Positions 18,707-28,270 of a stretch of DNA of 64,000 nt are shown here, piece after piece. The position numbers and the translations under genes are program-made. The DNA is from Vibrio lentus (GTDB lineage: Bacteria; Pseudomonadota; Gammaproteobacteria; Enterobacterales; Vibrionaceae): NCBI RefSeq assembly GCF_002875945.1, contig NZ_MCZK01000101.1, positions 186,001-250,000 on the forward strand, given 5' to 3'. The notes under the pieces were generated by a model. The model saw only the letters and a program-made list of their open reading frames with translations. It ran no database searches and was not told the DNA's origin. Each line of letters opens with the position of its first letter. Position 1 is the first letter of the stretch.

Positions 18707-18886
18707 GTTTAGTCTCTTGAATTTGTTTAATTAAGCTCAGTTTCCAAGCGGAGCGAACTCTATCTGAGTTATTCAGGCTTTGTTCAAACAAATAGATAAC
18801 GAAAATTACACCAATTGATGTAATACGCTAATGACAATCGAATTAACGTGCCAATACCAATGGATGACTCACTATTGACTTATTGG

Positions 18887-19783
18887 TTAAAAAGAAAGTT
18901 TACATAAACTGAGTATCTTGGAGATCTGTATTATTCTCACTTCTGAATTGTCATTTCTTACTTTGTAAGAGTGTAAGTAATTATGAGCTTTATTTTTGTA
19001 GATGATTGAGAAGTCCGTTTCGAAGACGTCATCATCATTTTTAGTTACTGTGATATCAATATGGCGCGCTTTACAGTCTTTGTAAGAGTTAAATCTTATT
19101 ATCCCTTCAACGTTATCAAGATCTAATATTCCCGTATGATCAACAAGGTTGTATGAAATACTCTCGGTAGAGACTAAACGTTGATTCATGTTCTTATTAA
19201 TATTATTGGTGTTATAGCAACCCCTGATTAGTGAGAGGGAAGTAATCGCCAATAACAGCATCATTACCTTTCTCAGGTAAACCACCTTGTCATTACTTTT
19301 TGTTGGGGCTTTAGTTATCGCTTGCTCGTTAATTGGCGGCAACGCCTCTACTTTTGCTTCAACTTCAACTTCAACTTCAACCTCGCCCCCAACCTTCCCC
19401 TCAATTTCTACAGGTTCGGCATCCATCTCGCTAGGAACCACCGTATTTATAAGTTCTTCAATTACGACGTTCTCAAGTAGATAGCCAGCTTTACTTACTG
19501 TGGTGAGTTTTACCTTCTTTATTTCAAGTGTACTCAGCGCTTTTCTTAGTGTGCTAATTGTATTGGTCAGTGATTGGTCGGATACCACTGCGCCATTCCA
19601 ACATTCAGTAAACAGCTCATCTTTGCTAATACAAAGGCCACTGTGGGTGTGAAGGTAAAGTAAAACCCGAAAAGGCTTTGGCCTTAATTTGATTAAGGTT
19701 TTATTTTCAATATTCATTATTGAACGATCGCTAAGGTTTATATGTAGCTCATCATTAATTACAAGTGAATTATCATTATTCAT
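18887..19783 (-). CDS. ToxR/CadC-like membrane-anchored transcriptional regulator
   Basis: 298-residue protein. Residues about 5-110 form an OmpR/PhoB-type winged helix (RPKPFRVLLYLHTHSG, then SLTNTISTLRKALSTL and KLTTVSKAGYLL). A linker contains the low-complexity EVEVEVEVEAKVE, encoded by a 6-bp direct repeat. A single membrane helix lies at about 168-186 (VVYLRKVMMLLLAITSLSL), followed by a periplasmic domain of about 110 residues with three cysteines. The layout is that of ToxR, TcpP and CadC, which read periplasmic signals directly. The periplasmic domain is not one I recognise. It is divergent from the small gene at 20043 and the EAL gene, which are possible targets. ATG 19783 is preceded by GAGAAG. 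Confidence 0.85.
   Translation of the reverse strand: MNNDNSLVINDELHINLSDRSIMNIENKTLIKLRPKPFRVLLYLHTHSGLCISKDELFTECWNGAVVSDQSLTNTISTLRKALSTLEIKKVKLTTVSKAGYLLENVVIEELINTVVPSEMDAEPVEIEGKVGGEVEVEVEVEAKVEALPPINEQAITKAPTKSNDKVVYLRKVMMLLLAITSLSLIRGCYNTNNINKNMNQRLVSTESISYNLVDHTGILDLDNVEGIIRFNSYKDCKARHIDITVTKNDDDVFETDFSIIYKNKAHNYLHSYKVRNDNSEVRIIQISKILSLCKLSF
19360..19384. repeat. 6-bp repeat inside the ToxR-like gene
   Basis: TTCAAC-type hexamers repeated about four times; on the coding strand they encode alternating Glu-Val. Copy changes would lengthen or shorten the linker without a frameshift. Confidence 0.85.
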
Positions 19784-20042
19784 TCTACTTCTCAAAAATT
19801 AATTATTGTCGTCGTTATTGCGCTTAACCTATTTGCTGCCGATTCTATTTTTTTTCCTAGTTTTAGCCATCAAAAATCAAGTTCGTTTGAAAAATGTGTG
19901 GAATGTAGATTTGGTGTGTTTTTCATTATTTTTGAGTGATGTGGTTTGAGGTAGGCGTAAGTAACATTAAAAACTTATTCACGGATAGAGCATCAACAGA
20001 AAAAGGGATAATCAATCGTGTTGTTTGTTTTTGGGAGTGGAA

Positions 20043-20333
20043 ATGAAAGTTGTTTCTAAAGAAAGTGTTACACGTATTCTAGGCAGCATTGAAGAGTATA
20101 AACAACTCGCTTGCGTGGAATCGAAAGGGTTAGATGTGGTCGGTTTACTGGTGCGTCTATGCCATTTGCAGAGCAAAAAAATCTCAACCGATGATCGCCA
20201 AATCTTAGCTGATCATATTAAGGAGCTGGTGTCTGAAGAGCTCACATTTGCAAGGAATATGGAGTTAGAAGAGGCAGAGGTAATCTTATTGGATTCAATT
20301 CAGCCTCTGTGCTGTTCTAACCAAACCAAGTGA
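20043..20333 (+). CDS. Small hypothetical protein upstream of the EAL gene
   Basis: 96 residues, not recognised. It is mostly helical by eye (SKESVTRILGSIEEYKQLACV, VVGLLVRLCHLQSKKI, ADHIKELVSEELTFARNMELEEAEVIL) with an acidic second half and a Cys-Cys pair near the C-terminus. No signal peptide or membrane helix. ATG 20043 has GGGAGTGG upstream. It ends only 9 nt before the EAL gene, so the two are very likely co-transcribed, and it may regulate or partner with the EAL protein. Confidence 0.7.
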   Translation: MKVVSKESVTRILGSIEEYKQLACVESKGLDVVGLLVRLCHLQSKKISTDDRQILADHIKELVSEELTFARNMELEEAEVILLDSIQPLCCSNQTK

Positions 20334-20342
20334 GGCTCACCT

Positions 20343-21200
20343 ATGCTTGAGTGGAGCTCAGAGAACAATCGATATGAGATGACCATACTTGGATTCAAAG
20401 TACACAGTGTATTTCAATCCATCAGTGATGACTCTCAGACCGTGTTTGGCTATGAAGCGCTTTGCCGGATTGAGATGCAAGGTGAAAAAGTTAACATCAA
20501 GAGGTTCTTTAAAATACTCGAGGGCTTTGGTGAAAAATCAGAGTTCAGGTTTAAGTTCTTTCTGAACATCATGCATTTAAGAAATTTTAGACAATCGAGC
20601 ATCTACGATCGTGATACCAAGTTATTCCTCAACGTGACACCTTGCTTCTTTAAATACTTCTCGCACGGGCATGACTTAAACAATTTATACCTTCCGTTAA
20701 TCGAAGAAGAGCAGGTCGATCTCAATCAGATAGTCGTTGAAATTGTAGAAGATTACTGCCCGTTAGCGGATATCGAAAGCTTACATAAGGGCACAGAATA
20801 CCTAAAGAGTATTGGCATATCGTTCGCGTTAGACGACTTTGGCACGGGTTGGTCTGGTTATAGCCGTATGGCGATAGTGCAGCCCAACTACATTAAAGTC
20901 AGCCGAGAAATGTTGCTCGAATTTGGTATGAGCGAATCAATAGAGAATAACCTGCTTGAAGAGCTGAACACCATCACTAGCCTGCAAGGGATCAAGGTGA
21001 TCTTTGAGGGTATTGAAAATGTCGAAAATTATCAAACGGCGGGTCGATATGGGGCTGATTATTATCAGGGTTATTACCTAGACCTTCCTAAGCCATACCC
21101 AGTAAATCTGATAGAACAAGGTGAGACAAAGCCCGATGACAAGTTTCGGCTTAATGCTTATCTGAGTAAGAAAACAAGAGTTACGAGTAGAAGCGCTTAA
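20343..21200 (+). CDS. EAL domain protein (putative c-di-GMP phosphodiesterase)
   Basis: 285-residue cytoplasmic stand-alone EAL protein. Catalytic positions look mostly intact: E38 in GYEAL, N97 in LNVTP, E133 in VVEIVED, D164-D165 in LDDFGTGW, K185 in YIKVSR, E222/E225 in FEGIENVE and Q242 in YYQGYYL. Two spots deviate from consensus (KVSR for the usual KID, FEGIE for AEGVE), so activity is probable but not certain. There is no GGDEF, PAS or membrane segment. It forms a two-gene unit with the 96-residue protein and ends before a terminator at 21281. Confidence 0.9.
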   Translation: MLEWSSENNRYEMTILGFKVHSVFQSISDDSQTVFGYEALCRIEMQGEKVNIKRFFKILEGFGEKSEFRFKFFLNIMHLRNFRQSSIYDRDTKLFLNVTPCFFKYFSHGHDLNNLYLPLIEEEQVDLNQIVVEIVEDYCPLADIESLHKGTEYLKSIGISFALDDFGTGWSGYSRMAIVQPNYIKVSREMLLEFGMSESIENNLLEELNTITSLQGIKVIFEGIENVENYQTAGRYGADYYQGYYLDLPKPYPVNLIEQGETKPDDKFRLNAYLSKKTRVTSRSA

Positions 21201-21280
21201 CTCGTAGAGTGACGGAGCTGCGTTTAAAAATAAGCCATTTTTAGATTTCCCTTAACTGAACTGCCTTTTCTTTTAGTTCA

Positions 21281-21310
21281 CTAACCTCTCGTGTGGGAGG
21301 TTAGCTTTTT
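21281..21310 (+). terminator. Terminator of the EAL operon
   Basis: Stem CTAACCTC / GAGGTTAG with an 8-nt loop followed by CTTTTT. Confidence 0.85.
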
Positions 21311-21379
21311 AACCTGTGAAATCGATAGGGTAGAGCACTATTTGAGTTATTTTGAATAGCAAGTCTTTGGAGGGAAGGA

Positions 21380-21727
21380 TTATCGTTTTTGGTTTTCTAC
21401 GTTGTGTTCTTTGATTAACTGGATCAATTGGCTTTTGCTGTACGTGCAATAGGCATAGAGAAACTTCTCTACTTCTTTAATCCCGACTTGATTCATCCTG
21501 CATGATAGATAATCTTCATTCTGATCAACACCGAGTTTGATGCTGTATAGCTGACATTTTCTATCAACAAAAAGGCAGGTCCCTTCACTGGTAAAAATGC
21601 TAACTGCTGCGTCTTCGCTTTGGTTAATTGAAGACCATAAATCGTCGAATGATGCCTTTATTGCATCATAGTCTTTGCGTTCCGCCACTTCATCTCTCGT
21701 AAGAGACATCATGCAAGTCTCACTCAT
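21380..21727 (-). CDS. Hypothetical protein, 115 residues
   Basis: Not recognised. The protein is soluble and mixed in composition, with five cysteines in all (in SETCMM, EGTCLF, RKCQLY, LSCRMN and YAYCTY). It starts with AGGAAG 5 nt before the ATG, which supports that it is real. The middle is a beta-like stretch (AAVSIFTSEGTCLFVDRKCQLYSIKLG written in two halves: AAVSIFTSEG, CLFVDRKCQLYSIKLG) and the end is helical. Downstream neighbour is the convergent EAL operon; upstream is the deoxyribosyltransferase gene on the same strand, 125 bp away. Function unknown. Confidence 0.65.
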   Translation of the reverse strand: MSETCMMSLTRDEVAERKDYDAIKASFDDLWSSINQSEDAAVSIFTSEGTCLFVDRKCQLYSIKLGVDQNEDYLSCRMNQVGIKEVEKFLYAYCTYSKSQLIQLIKEHNVENQKR

Positions 21728-21852
21728 ATTTCTTCCTTAGTGTTAATAGCTTAGCGCTAATACTTTAGCGTTAGTACCTTATCGTTAATAGAAAGTCTCC
21801 CAACATTGCGAGGGTGCCGGGAGAATCATAGTCAGTCTACTTGGGTTGCGGT

Positions 21853-22428
21853 TTATGCTGCCTTAACGTCACTTTTTAGTTGTTCGAGGCAACGGATAAA
21901 CGCACGCAAGTTACGATACACATCCGTTTGATCATAAACGACCGCAACGTTTTCTAATTCTATTGATCCTGATACCGCGTTATCGAGCATCAGGTTATCA
22001 ATCAAACCGAAGTTCTCTAGCGTCATACCAATGCCATCGACATAGGTTTGGTTGTCGACTTGTTTTGCGTTTGGCAGTTGGTCGAGGTTTCGTTTCAAGA
22101 AAAGCTCTGAACTGTTGGTATACGCTAGCACAATCTTACCTAGTGCTTTGCCAAACCCCATTTCATACGCGGTACCCACATCACAACTCGCACCTCTGAA
22201 AGGCGTCATATTGGCGATCACTGCGTCACAGCTCTCAATCAACTCTTCATTTGCGCGACCGATCTTCAAACCGTTTTGTTGCGGGCTAGGTTCATTCAAC
22301 TCTAAAATGTTGTCGAGAGGGAAAATGCCCTCGAACCCATAGGCTTCACAAATCTTCTTCTTCTGGTCTCCGATAGAGACTGCATCACTTAGAAATACTT
22401 CTGGTCCTGCTAGATAAATACGTTTCAA
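21853..22428 (-). CDS. Nucleoside 2-deoxyribosyltransferase family protein
   Basis: 191-residue cytoplasmic enzyme-like protein. Family motifs: an N-terminal YLAGPEVF, the nucleotide-binding-like CDAVIANMTPFRG with the following SCDVGTAYEMGFGKALGK, where the Asp and Glu are the family's active-site acids. Members cleave the glycosidic bond of 2'-deoxynucleosides or exchange the base, in nucleotide salvage. The start codon is TTG at 22428: AGGAG sits 7 nt upstream and no ATG is available nearby. It appears to be a single gene. Substrate preference is not evident. Confidence 0.88.
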   Translation of the reverse strand: MKRIYLAGPEVFLSDAVSIGDQKKKICEAYGFEGIFPLDNILELNEPSPQQNGLKIGRANEELIESCDAVIANMTPFRGASCDVGTAYEMGFGKALGKIVLAYTNSSELFLKRNLDQLPNAKQVDNQTYVDGIGMTLENFGLIDNLMLDNAVSGSIELENVAVVYDQTDVYRNLRAFIRCLEQLKSDVKAA

Positions 22429-22800
22429 CGGTTAACTCCTGATTAGCAACAGTGCTGGTGTTTGTGTTGATATTTTTATCTATTGGGTTGTTTAAGTAAT
22501 AACCAAAAGTACACGGTTTGATAACGTGTGATTTTCATGTGTTTTTATATTTATGGTTCAAAGATGGGGAAGATGTTCGTTACTTTTCCTAACCCTATGA
22601 TTTTGATTGTCGATTTTGGCACTAAGCCCGATATCAATAACAAATGCTGGTTAACAGGTCATAGGTTACAGGTTACAGATCGCAGTTACAGGCTCAGGTT
22701 GATAAGGGCGGAGTGGAGAGTCAAAAGTGAGAGACACAAAAAAGCCCGAGTCTAAACTCGGGCTTTGAATTGCTTATCTGTGCTGATGAAAGCGGGCTAA
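22429..22800. other. Intergenic region between deoxyribosyltransferase and cydC
   Basis: Contains the cydC terminator at 22735 and, around 22660-22700, a short degenerate repeat of GGTTACAG-type sequence. An open frame of 75 codons at 22528 lacks a ribosome-binding site and any recognisable protein features. Confidence 0.5.
22735..22767 (-). terminator. Intrinsic terminator after cydDC
   Basis: Perfect 10-bp stem AAAGCCCGAG / CTCGGGCTTT, with a T-run on the minus strand. Confidence 0.9.
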
Positions 22801-24522
22801 CTAGATTGCCTGGCGAAGTTGGAAGTAACGTCCTTCTTCGTTTAACAGCTTCTCGTGAGAGCCATTTTCTACAATCTCGCCTTGTTCAATCAGAACGATA
22901 GAATCCATCGACTCTAGACCAATCAAACGGTGAGTGATGAAGATAACCGTCTTGCCTTCGAAGTGCTTCTCGAACAGCGTCATGATGCTCTGCTCAGTTT
23001 GCTTATCTAAGCCTTCTGTTGGCTCATCGAGAAGCAGGATAGGGGCATCATGAAGAATGGCACGTGCGATACCAATACGGCGCTTCTCACCTCCAGACAG
23101 TTGACGACCACCGTCACCTAACCAGCTATCAAGTGCGTTGTTCTCAAGCAACTTTTCTAGACCAACGTCTTTTAGGATGTTAGCTAAGTGATCATCGGTC
23201 GCTTCTGGTCTTGCAATCAACAAGTTGTCACGCAAAGTACCATTTAGAATGTCGACACGTTGGCTTACTACACTGATTGATTCACGAAGCTGTGATTCGT
23301 TCCACTGCGTCAGTTCAATGCCCGCGATAGAGATGTAGCCCTTTTTAGGATCCCAGTAGCGAGTCAGAAGCTGAATCAGAGTCGATTTACCAGAACCCGT
23401 TTGACCCACAATCGCAACCTTGTTCGTGGCAGGAATCGTTAGGTCAACAGCGTTCAGAACACTACGCTCAGAGTCAGGGTAGTTGAATGTCACGTTTGAG
23501 AACGTAATATCCAACGGCTTGCTGATGTCGAGTTTCTCTTCAGCAAACTGAACTTCAGGCTCCGACAGAATAACCTCATTCAAGCGACGTGCTGAAGACA
23601 GGGTTTGACCTAAGTGCTGGAACGCGCCTGCGATAGGCATCAGCAGTTCAAAACTAGCCATAGTTGCGAATGCCATTAGCGCGATGAACGGGTCTGGTGC
23701 ATTACCACCCACGCCGTCAGCGGCAAGCCAAAGCATAAGAACAAGCGTCAAACCGTTGAAAAGCATCAGTGCTGCTGACGCCATACCGGTTAGGTTAGCG
23801 TTCACAAACTGATTCGCCATCAGCTTTCGTTGAGTCTCTAGAATCGCATTGCGGTAACGCTCTTCAGCACCAAACAGAGTCAGTTCGCTGTAGCCTTCAA
23901 TCCAATCGAGTGCAGTCACACGAAGGTCTGCTTTGTTCTGTGTTAGTTCACCGCCGTTACGCTTGCCCAGTTTGTAGAACAAGATCGGCCAAACCACTAG
24001 CATGATCAGCAGGATAGAACCTAAGATCAAACCAAGTGAACTATCGAACCACATCAAGAACAGAGTCAGGAAGAAAATCCCGAACACACCAACCGTCACA
24101 GGGCTTACTAAGCGCAAGTATACGTGATCCATCGCGTCGACATCAGCAACCAAACGGTTGAGAAGGTCAGCATCACGAAGGTTTGAAATACGACCTGGGA
24201 TCAGCGGAGCCAGTTTCTTGAAGAAGAAAATACGTAAATCGGTTAATAGTTTGAATGTTGCATTGTGGCTAACAACACGTTCACCCCAACGACCCGCAGT
24301 ACGACTCATTGCCAAACCACGTACACCGCCACCCGGTAGCATGTAGTTGAAGGTTTCACGTGCAATCGTAAGGCCAGCAACCGCAGAAGCTGAAATGAAC
24401 CAACCCGATAGCGTTAACAAGCCGATAGAAGCCGACAAAGTAGCAAAAGCCAATAGCATGCCTAGCGATAGGCCAAACCAATGCTTTTTATAGAGTTTCA
24501 GGTAAGGCAGTAAATCACGCAT
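22801..24522 (-). CDS. cydC: CydC, ABC exporter subunit for cysteine/glutathione
   Basis: Half of the heterodimeric CydDC exporter that moves thiols (and possibly haem-related compounds) to the periplasm and is needed to assemble cytochrome bd. 573 residues: an N-terminal six-helix membrane domain (starting LLAFATLSASIGLLTLSGWF), then an ATPase domain with Walker A GQTGSGKST, signature LSGGEKRR and Walker B ILLLDEPTEGLD. It overlaps cydD by 8 nt, so translation is coupled. The order cydD-cydC downstream of trxB matches V. cholerae (from memory). Confidence 0.95.
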   Translation of the reverse strand: MRDLLPYLKLYKKHWFGLSLGMLLAFATLSASIGLLTLSGWFISASAVAGLTIARETFNYMLPGGGVRGLAMSRTAGRWGERVVSHNATFKLLTDLRIFFFKKLAPLIPGRISNLRDADLLNRLVADVDAMDHVYLRLVSPVTVGVFGIFFLTLFLMWFDSSLGLILGSILLIMLVVWPILFYKLGKRNGGELTQNKADLRVTALDWIEGYSELTLFGAEERYRNAILETQRKLMANQFVNANLTGMASAALMLFNGLTLVLMLWLAADGVGGNAPDPFIALMAFATMASFELLMPIAGAFQHLGQTLSSARRLNEVILSEPEVQFAEEKLDISKPLDITFSNVTFNYPDSERSVLNAVDLTIPATNKVAIVGQTGSGKSTLIQLLTRYWDPKKGYISIAGIELTQWNESQLRESISVVSQRVDILNGTLRDNLLIARPEATDDHLANILKDVGLEKLLENNALDSWLGDGGRQLSGGEKRRIGIARAILHDAPILLLDEPTEGLDKQTEQSIMTLFEKHFEGKTVIFITHRLIGLESMDSIVLIEQGEIVENGSHEKLLNEEGRYFQLRQAI

Positions 24523-26299
24523 CTAAATTACCCTTATTATCTTGTTGAGCTAAGTTCGCGTTCAGCATCTCTTCGAACAAACCACCCGCAGTCGAAAGCT
24601 GAGAGTAATGACCTTGTTCAACCAAACCACCATCGCGCATCACCAGAATATTATCGACTGATTTAAGAGGTGCGAGTTGGTGCGTCACAAGTAGGGCAGT
24701 ACGGCTTTCAATGTTGCTATTGATGCCTTTCATCACTAACTGTTCGCTACGAGTATCTAGGCTGGCTGTGGGTTCATCTAACAACCAGAACTGACCGTCT
24801 TGAATCATTGCACGAGCTAAAGCCAAACGTTGAGATTGACCAACAGACAGGCCGCCAGAGCGATCAGAAATCATGTAATCCAAGCCGTGCTCGTTTACAA
24901 ATTCACTAGCAAATGATTGCTCAAGTGCATTCTCGACAACTTGGTCAGCGATATCGTGCTTACCCAGGGTGACGTTGTCACGAATGCTGCCGTGCAGTAG
25001 CAATGGGTTTTGGCCAACCCAGCTAATGGTTTTGCGCCATGAAGCCAAATCGAGTTCACGTAATTCAATACCATTGATTTTCAAGCTTCCTTCATAAGGC
25101 ATGAAACCAAGTATGGCATTGATCAAACTTGTTTTACCCGCACCACTTGGGCCAACTAACGCAGTCGATCGGCGAGTGTTCAGTGCAAACGAGATAGGAC
25201 CAACCAATTGAACACCTTCAGGGCTTAACACTTTTAGGTCGGTAGCTTCAATATTTATGCCTTGAGCCGGATCGAGCTGAGTGTCACCGGATTTAACCTT
25301 AGTGATGTCTGTTTCTAGGAACTCGACAATACTTTCGGCTGCACCAACCGCTTGTTGCTTCGCGTGGTAAAAAGTACCTAAGTCACGTAGAGGTTGGTAA
25401 AACTCTGGCGCTAAGATAAGAATGAACAAACCAGCGAATAGCGTAATGCCTGCGCCGTAATGACCAAAGTTCAGCTCACCAATATAAGTAAAGCCGAAGT
25501 AAACCGCCGTCATTGCTATTGAGATAGAGGTGAAGAATTCAAGAACCGCAGAAGACAAGAAAGCGATTTTCAACACATCCATAGTACGCGTTCTGAACAC
25601 TTCAGATGCACCTTTCAATACTTCTGTTTCTGAGCTTGTTCTGTCGAATAGACGAATGGTTGTCATAGACTGAAGACGATCGTAAAAGTGACCAGAAAGA
25701 CGCTGCAGCGCTTTGAAGTTTTTACGGTTGGCATCAGCGGCTTTCATGCCGACAAGTGCCATGAACATCGGTACCAGTGGTGCGGTAATCAAGAAGATCA
25801 AACCTGCTGCCCAGTTTACTGGGAACACCACCACAAGAATGATAAACGGAATCATCACTGAGAGAGACATCTGAGGTAAGTAGCGAGAGAAGAAGTCTTG
25901 CATGTCTTCTACTTGCTCTAACAACAAGGTTGCCCAAGTACCCGCAGGTTTACCTTTGATGTAGGCAGGGCCAAGCTCTCGTAACTTATCGAGAATGAGC
26001 TGCCTGATGTAAATACGAACCTGTTCACCGCAGCGATAGCCTGCGATTTCACGTCCCCATGTACACCCAGCTCGGCCAACGACCGATAATGCCAAGCCAG
26101 CGAAATGACCAACCAGTTCAGATTTATCGACATTCTCGATGATCAGCTGGTGAAGAATAGAGGCGAGAAGAGCTGCTTGAGCAATTAAAAACACGCTTGA
26201 GAGTACGCCAAGGCCAATCGCAATCATGAGCCAGCGTTTCGCTAAACTGCTCTGTTGCTTAAGCCACTTATTCAAGCTGCGTTGTTTTTTCTTATCCAT
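24515..26299 (-). CDS. cydD: CydD, ABC exporter subunit for cysteine/glutathione
   Basis: Partner of CydC, 594 residues. The membrane domain comes first, with helices such as LMIAIGLGVLSSVFLIAQAAL, then an ATPase domain with Walker A GPSGAGKTS, signature LSVGQSQRLALARA and Walker B FWLLDEPTASLD. The start ATG at 26299 lies 13 nt from a sequence that matches a Fur box (26313-26327), so iron may control the operon. A terminator at 26346 separates it from trxB. Confidence 0.95.
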   Translation of the reverse strand: MDKKKQRSLNKWLKQQSSLAKRWLMIAIGLGVLSSVFLIAQAALLASILHQLIIENVDKSELVGHFAGLALSVVGRAGCTWGREIAGYRCGEQVRIYIRQLILDKLRELGPAYIKGKPAGTWATLLLEQVEDMQDFFSRYLPQMSLSVMIPFIILVVVFPVNWAAGLIFLITAPLVPMFMALVGMKAADANRKNFKALQRLSGHFYDRLQSMTTIRLFDRTSSETEVLKGASEVFRTRTMDVLKIAFLSSAVLEFFTSISIAMTAVYFGFTYIGELNFGHYGAGITLFAGLFILILAPEFYQPLRDLGTFYHAKQQAVGAAESIVEFLETDITKVKSGDTQLDPAQGINIEATDLKVLSPEGVQLVGPISFALNTRRSTALVGPSGAGKTSLINAILGFMPYEGSLKINGIELRELDLASWRKTISWVGQNPLLLHGSIRDNVTLGKHDIADQVVENALEQSFASEFVNEHGLDYMISDRSGGLSVGQSQRLALARAMIQDGQFWLLDEPTASLDTRSEQLVMKGINSNIESRTALLVTHQLAPLKSVDNILVMRDGGLVEQGHYSQLSTAGGLFEEMLNANLAQQDNKGNLDA

Positions 26300-26312
26300 T
26301 ATGAAGGCTTAA

Positions 26313-26327
26313 TGATAATTATTATTC
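26313..26327 (-). promoter_or_regulatory. Fur-like box upstream of cydDC
   Basis: TGATAATTATTATTC matches 13 of 15 positions of the 7-1-7 Fur consensus TGATAATNATTATCA. It lies 14-28 nt upstream of the cydD start codon. Confidence 0.55.
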
Positions 26328-26345
26328 GTTGAGGGCGGCTAGTAT

Positions 26346-26380
26346 ACAAAAGAAAGCCCAGTGGATATACCACTGGGCTC
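26346..26380 (-). terminator. Terminator between trxB and cydD
   Basis: Perfect 10-bp stem AGCCCAGTGG / CCACTGGGCT with 5-nt loop; the minus strand continues TTTCTTTTG. Confidence 0.8.
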
Positions 26381-26460
26381 TAGGGATTTACAACAAAATG
26401 TGATGACGCCCTGCATCTATTGGTGCGAGGGCTTCGATAATCAAATCTGCAATCTCAGAT

Positions 26461-27733
<1,273 letters not shown>

Positions 27734-28120
27734 ATGAACTTACTCCCAACGGGCACACAGCTAGGCAAATTGGAACTACTGGAAGTGTATCAAGACGTTT
27801 TAGGGCCGAAGTGCTTTTCGGTTAAGAATGAAAATACCCAAAGGTTTATGGTGTATTGGAGTGGGGACTATGACAACGGCCAGTGCATTAAGTGGGCTTA
27901 CATTCCGGTAACCAAGCCATTGCTAGCCAGCTTGTTAAACAAAGAAGTGAGCTTTCATGATGCGTTCCACAGTTCAGACAAGCTTTATCTAGCGACTATC
28001 TACACAAACGAAGTAGGGAAGCCCGCGAAAGTCGAACTGCTAAACACAACGAGCAAGCACTTAGTAAACTTACCGCCCGTTGATTTTGAAATCGATTTTG
28101 AAGAAGCCTGTATGTTTTAG
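27734..28120 (+). CDS. DUF6575-like protein under a LexA box
   Basis: 128-residue soluble protein. The start (LPTGTQLGKLELLEVYQDVLGPKCF) and FMVYWSGDY plus YIPVTKPLL fit what I remember of the DUF6575 domain, a small uncharacterised family; this match is from memory and is moderate. No catalytic motif, signal or membrane helix is visible. It has a perfect LexA box 63 nt upstream, so it should be induced by DNA damage. It is oriented convergently to the NACHT nuclease gene, 150 bp away. The pair may form one SOS-linked accessory module or two independent insertions. Confidence 0.7.
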   Translation: MNLLPTGTQLGKLELLEVYQDVLGPKCFSVKNENTQRFMVYWSGDYDNGQCIKWAYIPVTKPLLASLLNKEVSFHDAFHSSDKLYLATIYTNEVGKPAKVELLNTTSKHLVNLPPVDFEIDFEEACMF

Positions 28121-28270
28121 AGGGTGCAGGCGAGTTGCGGGTTCTAAGTGCGTAATTTGGCAAAATCTTGTCAGTGATTTTGCCAAATTTGCACCCAATG
28201 AGGTACTTTTACGTGAGTAAATAACCTAATAGGCGTTATTTAAATCGCGGTTTATTCCTTGAACGAATAA

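Noticed and set aside
22528..22755. 75-codon plus-strand frame before cydC
   Set aside because: Runs into the cydC terminator and has no visible protein features.
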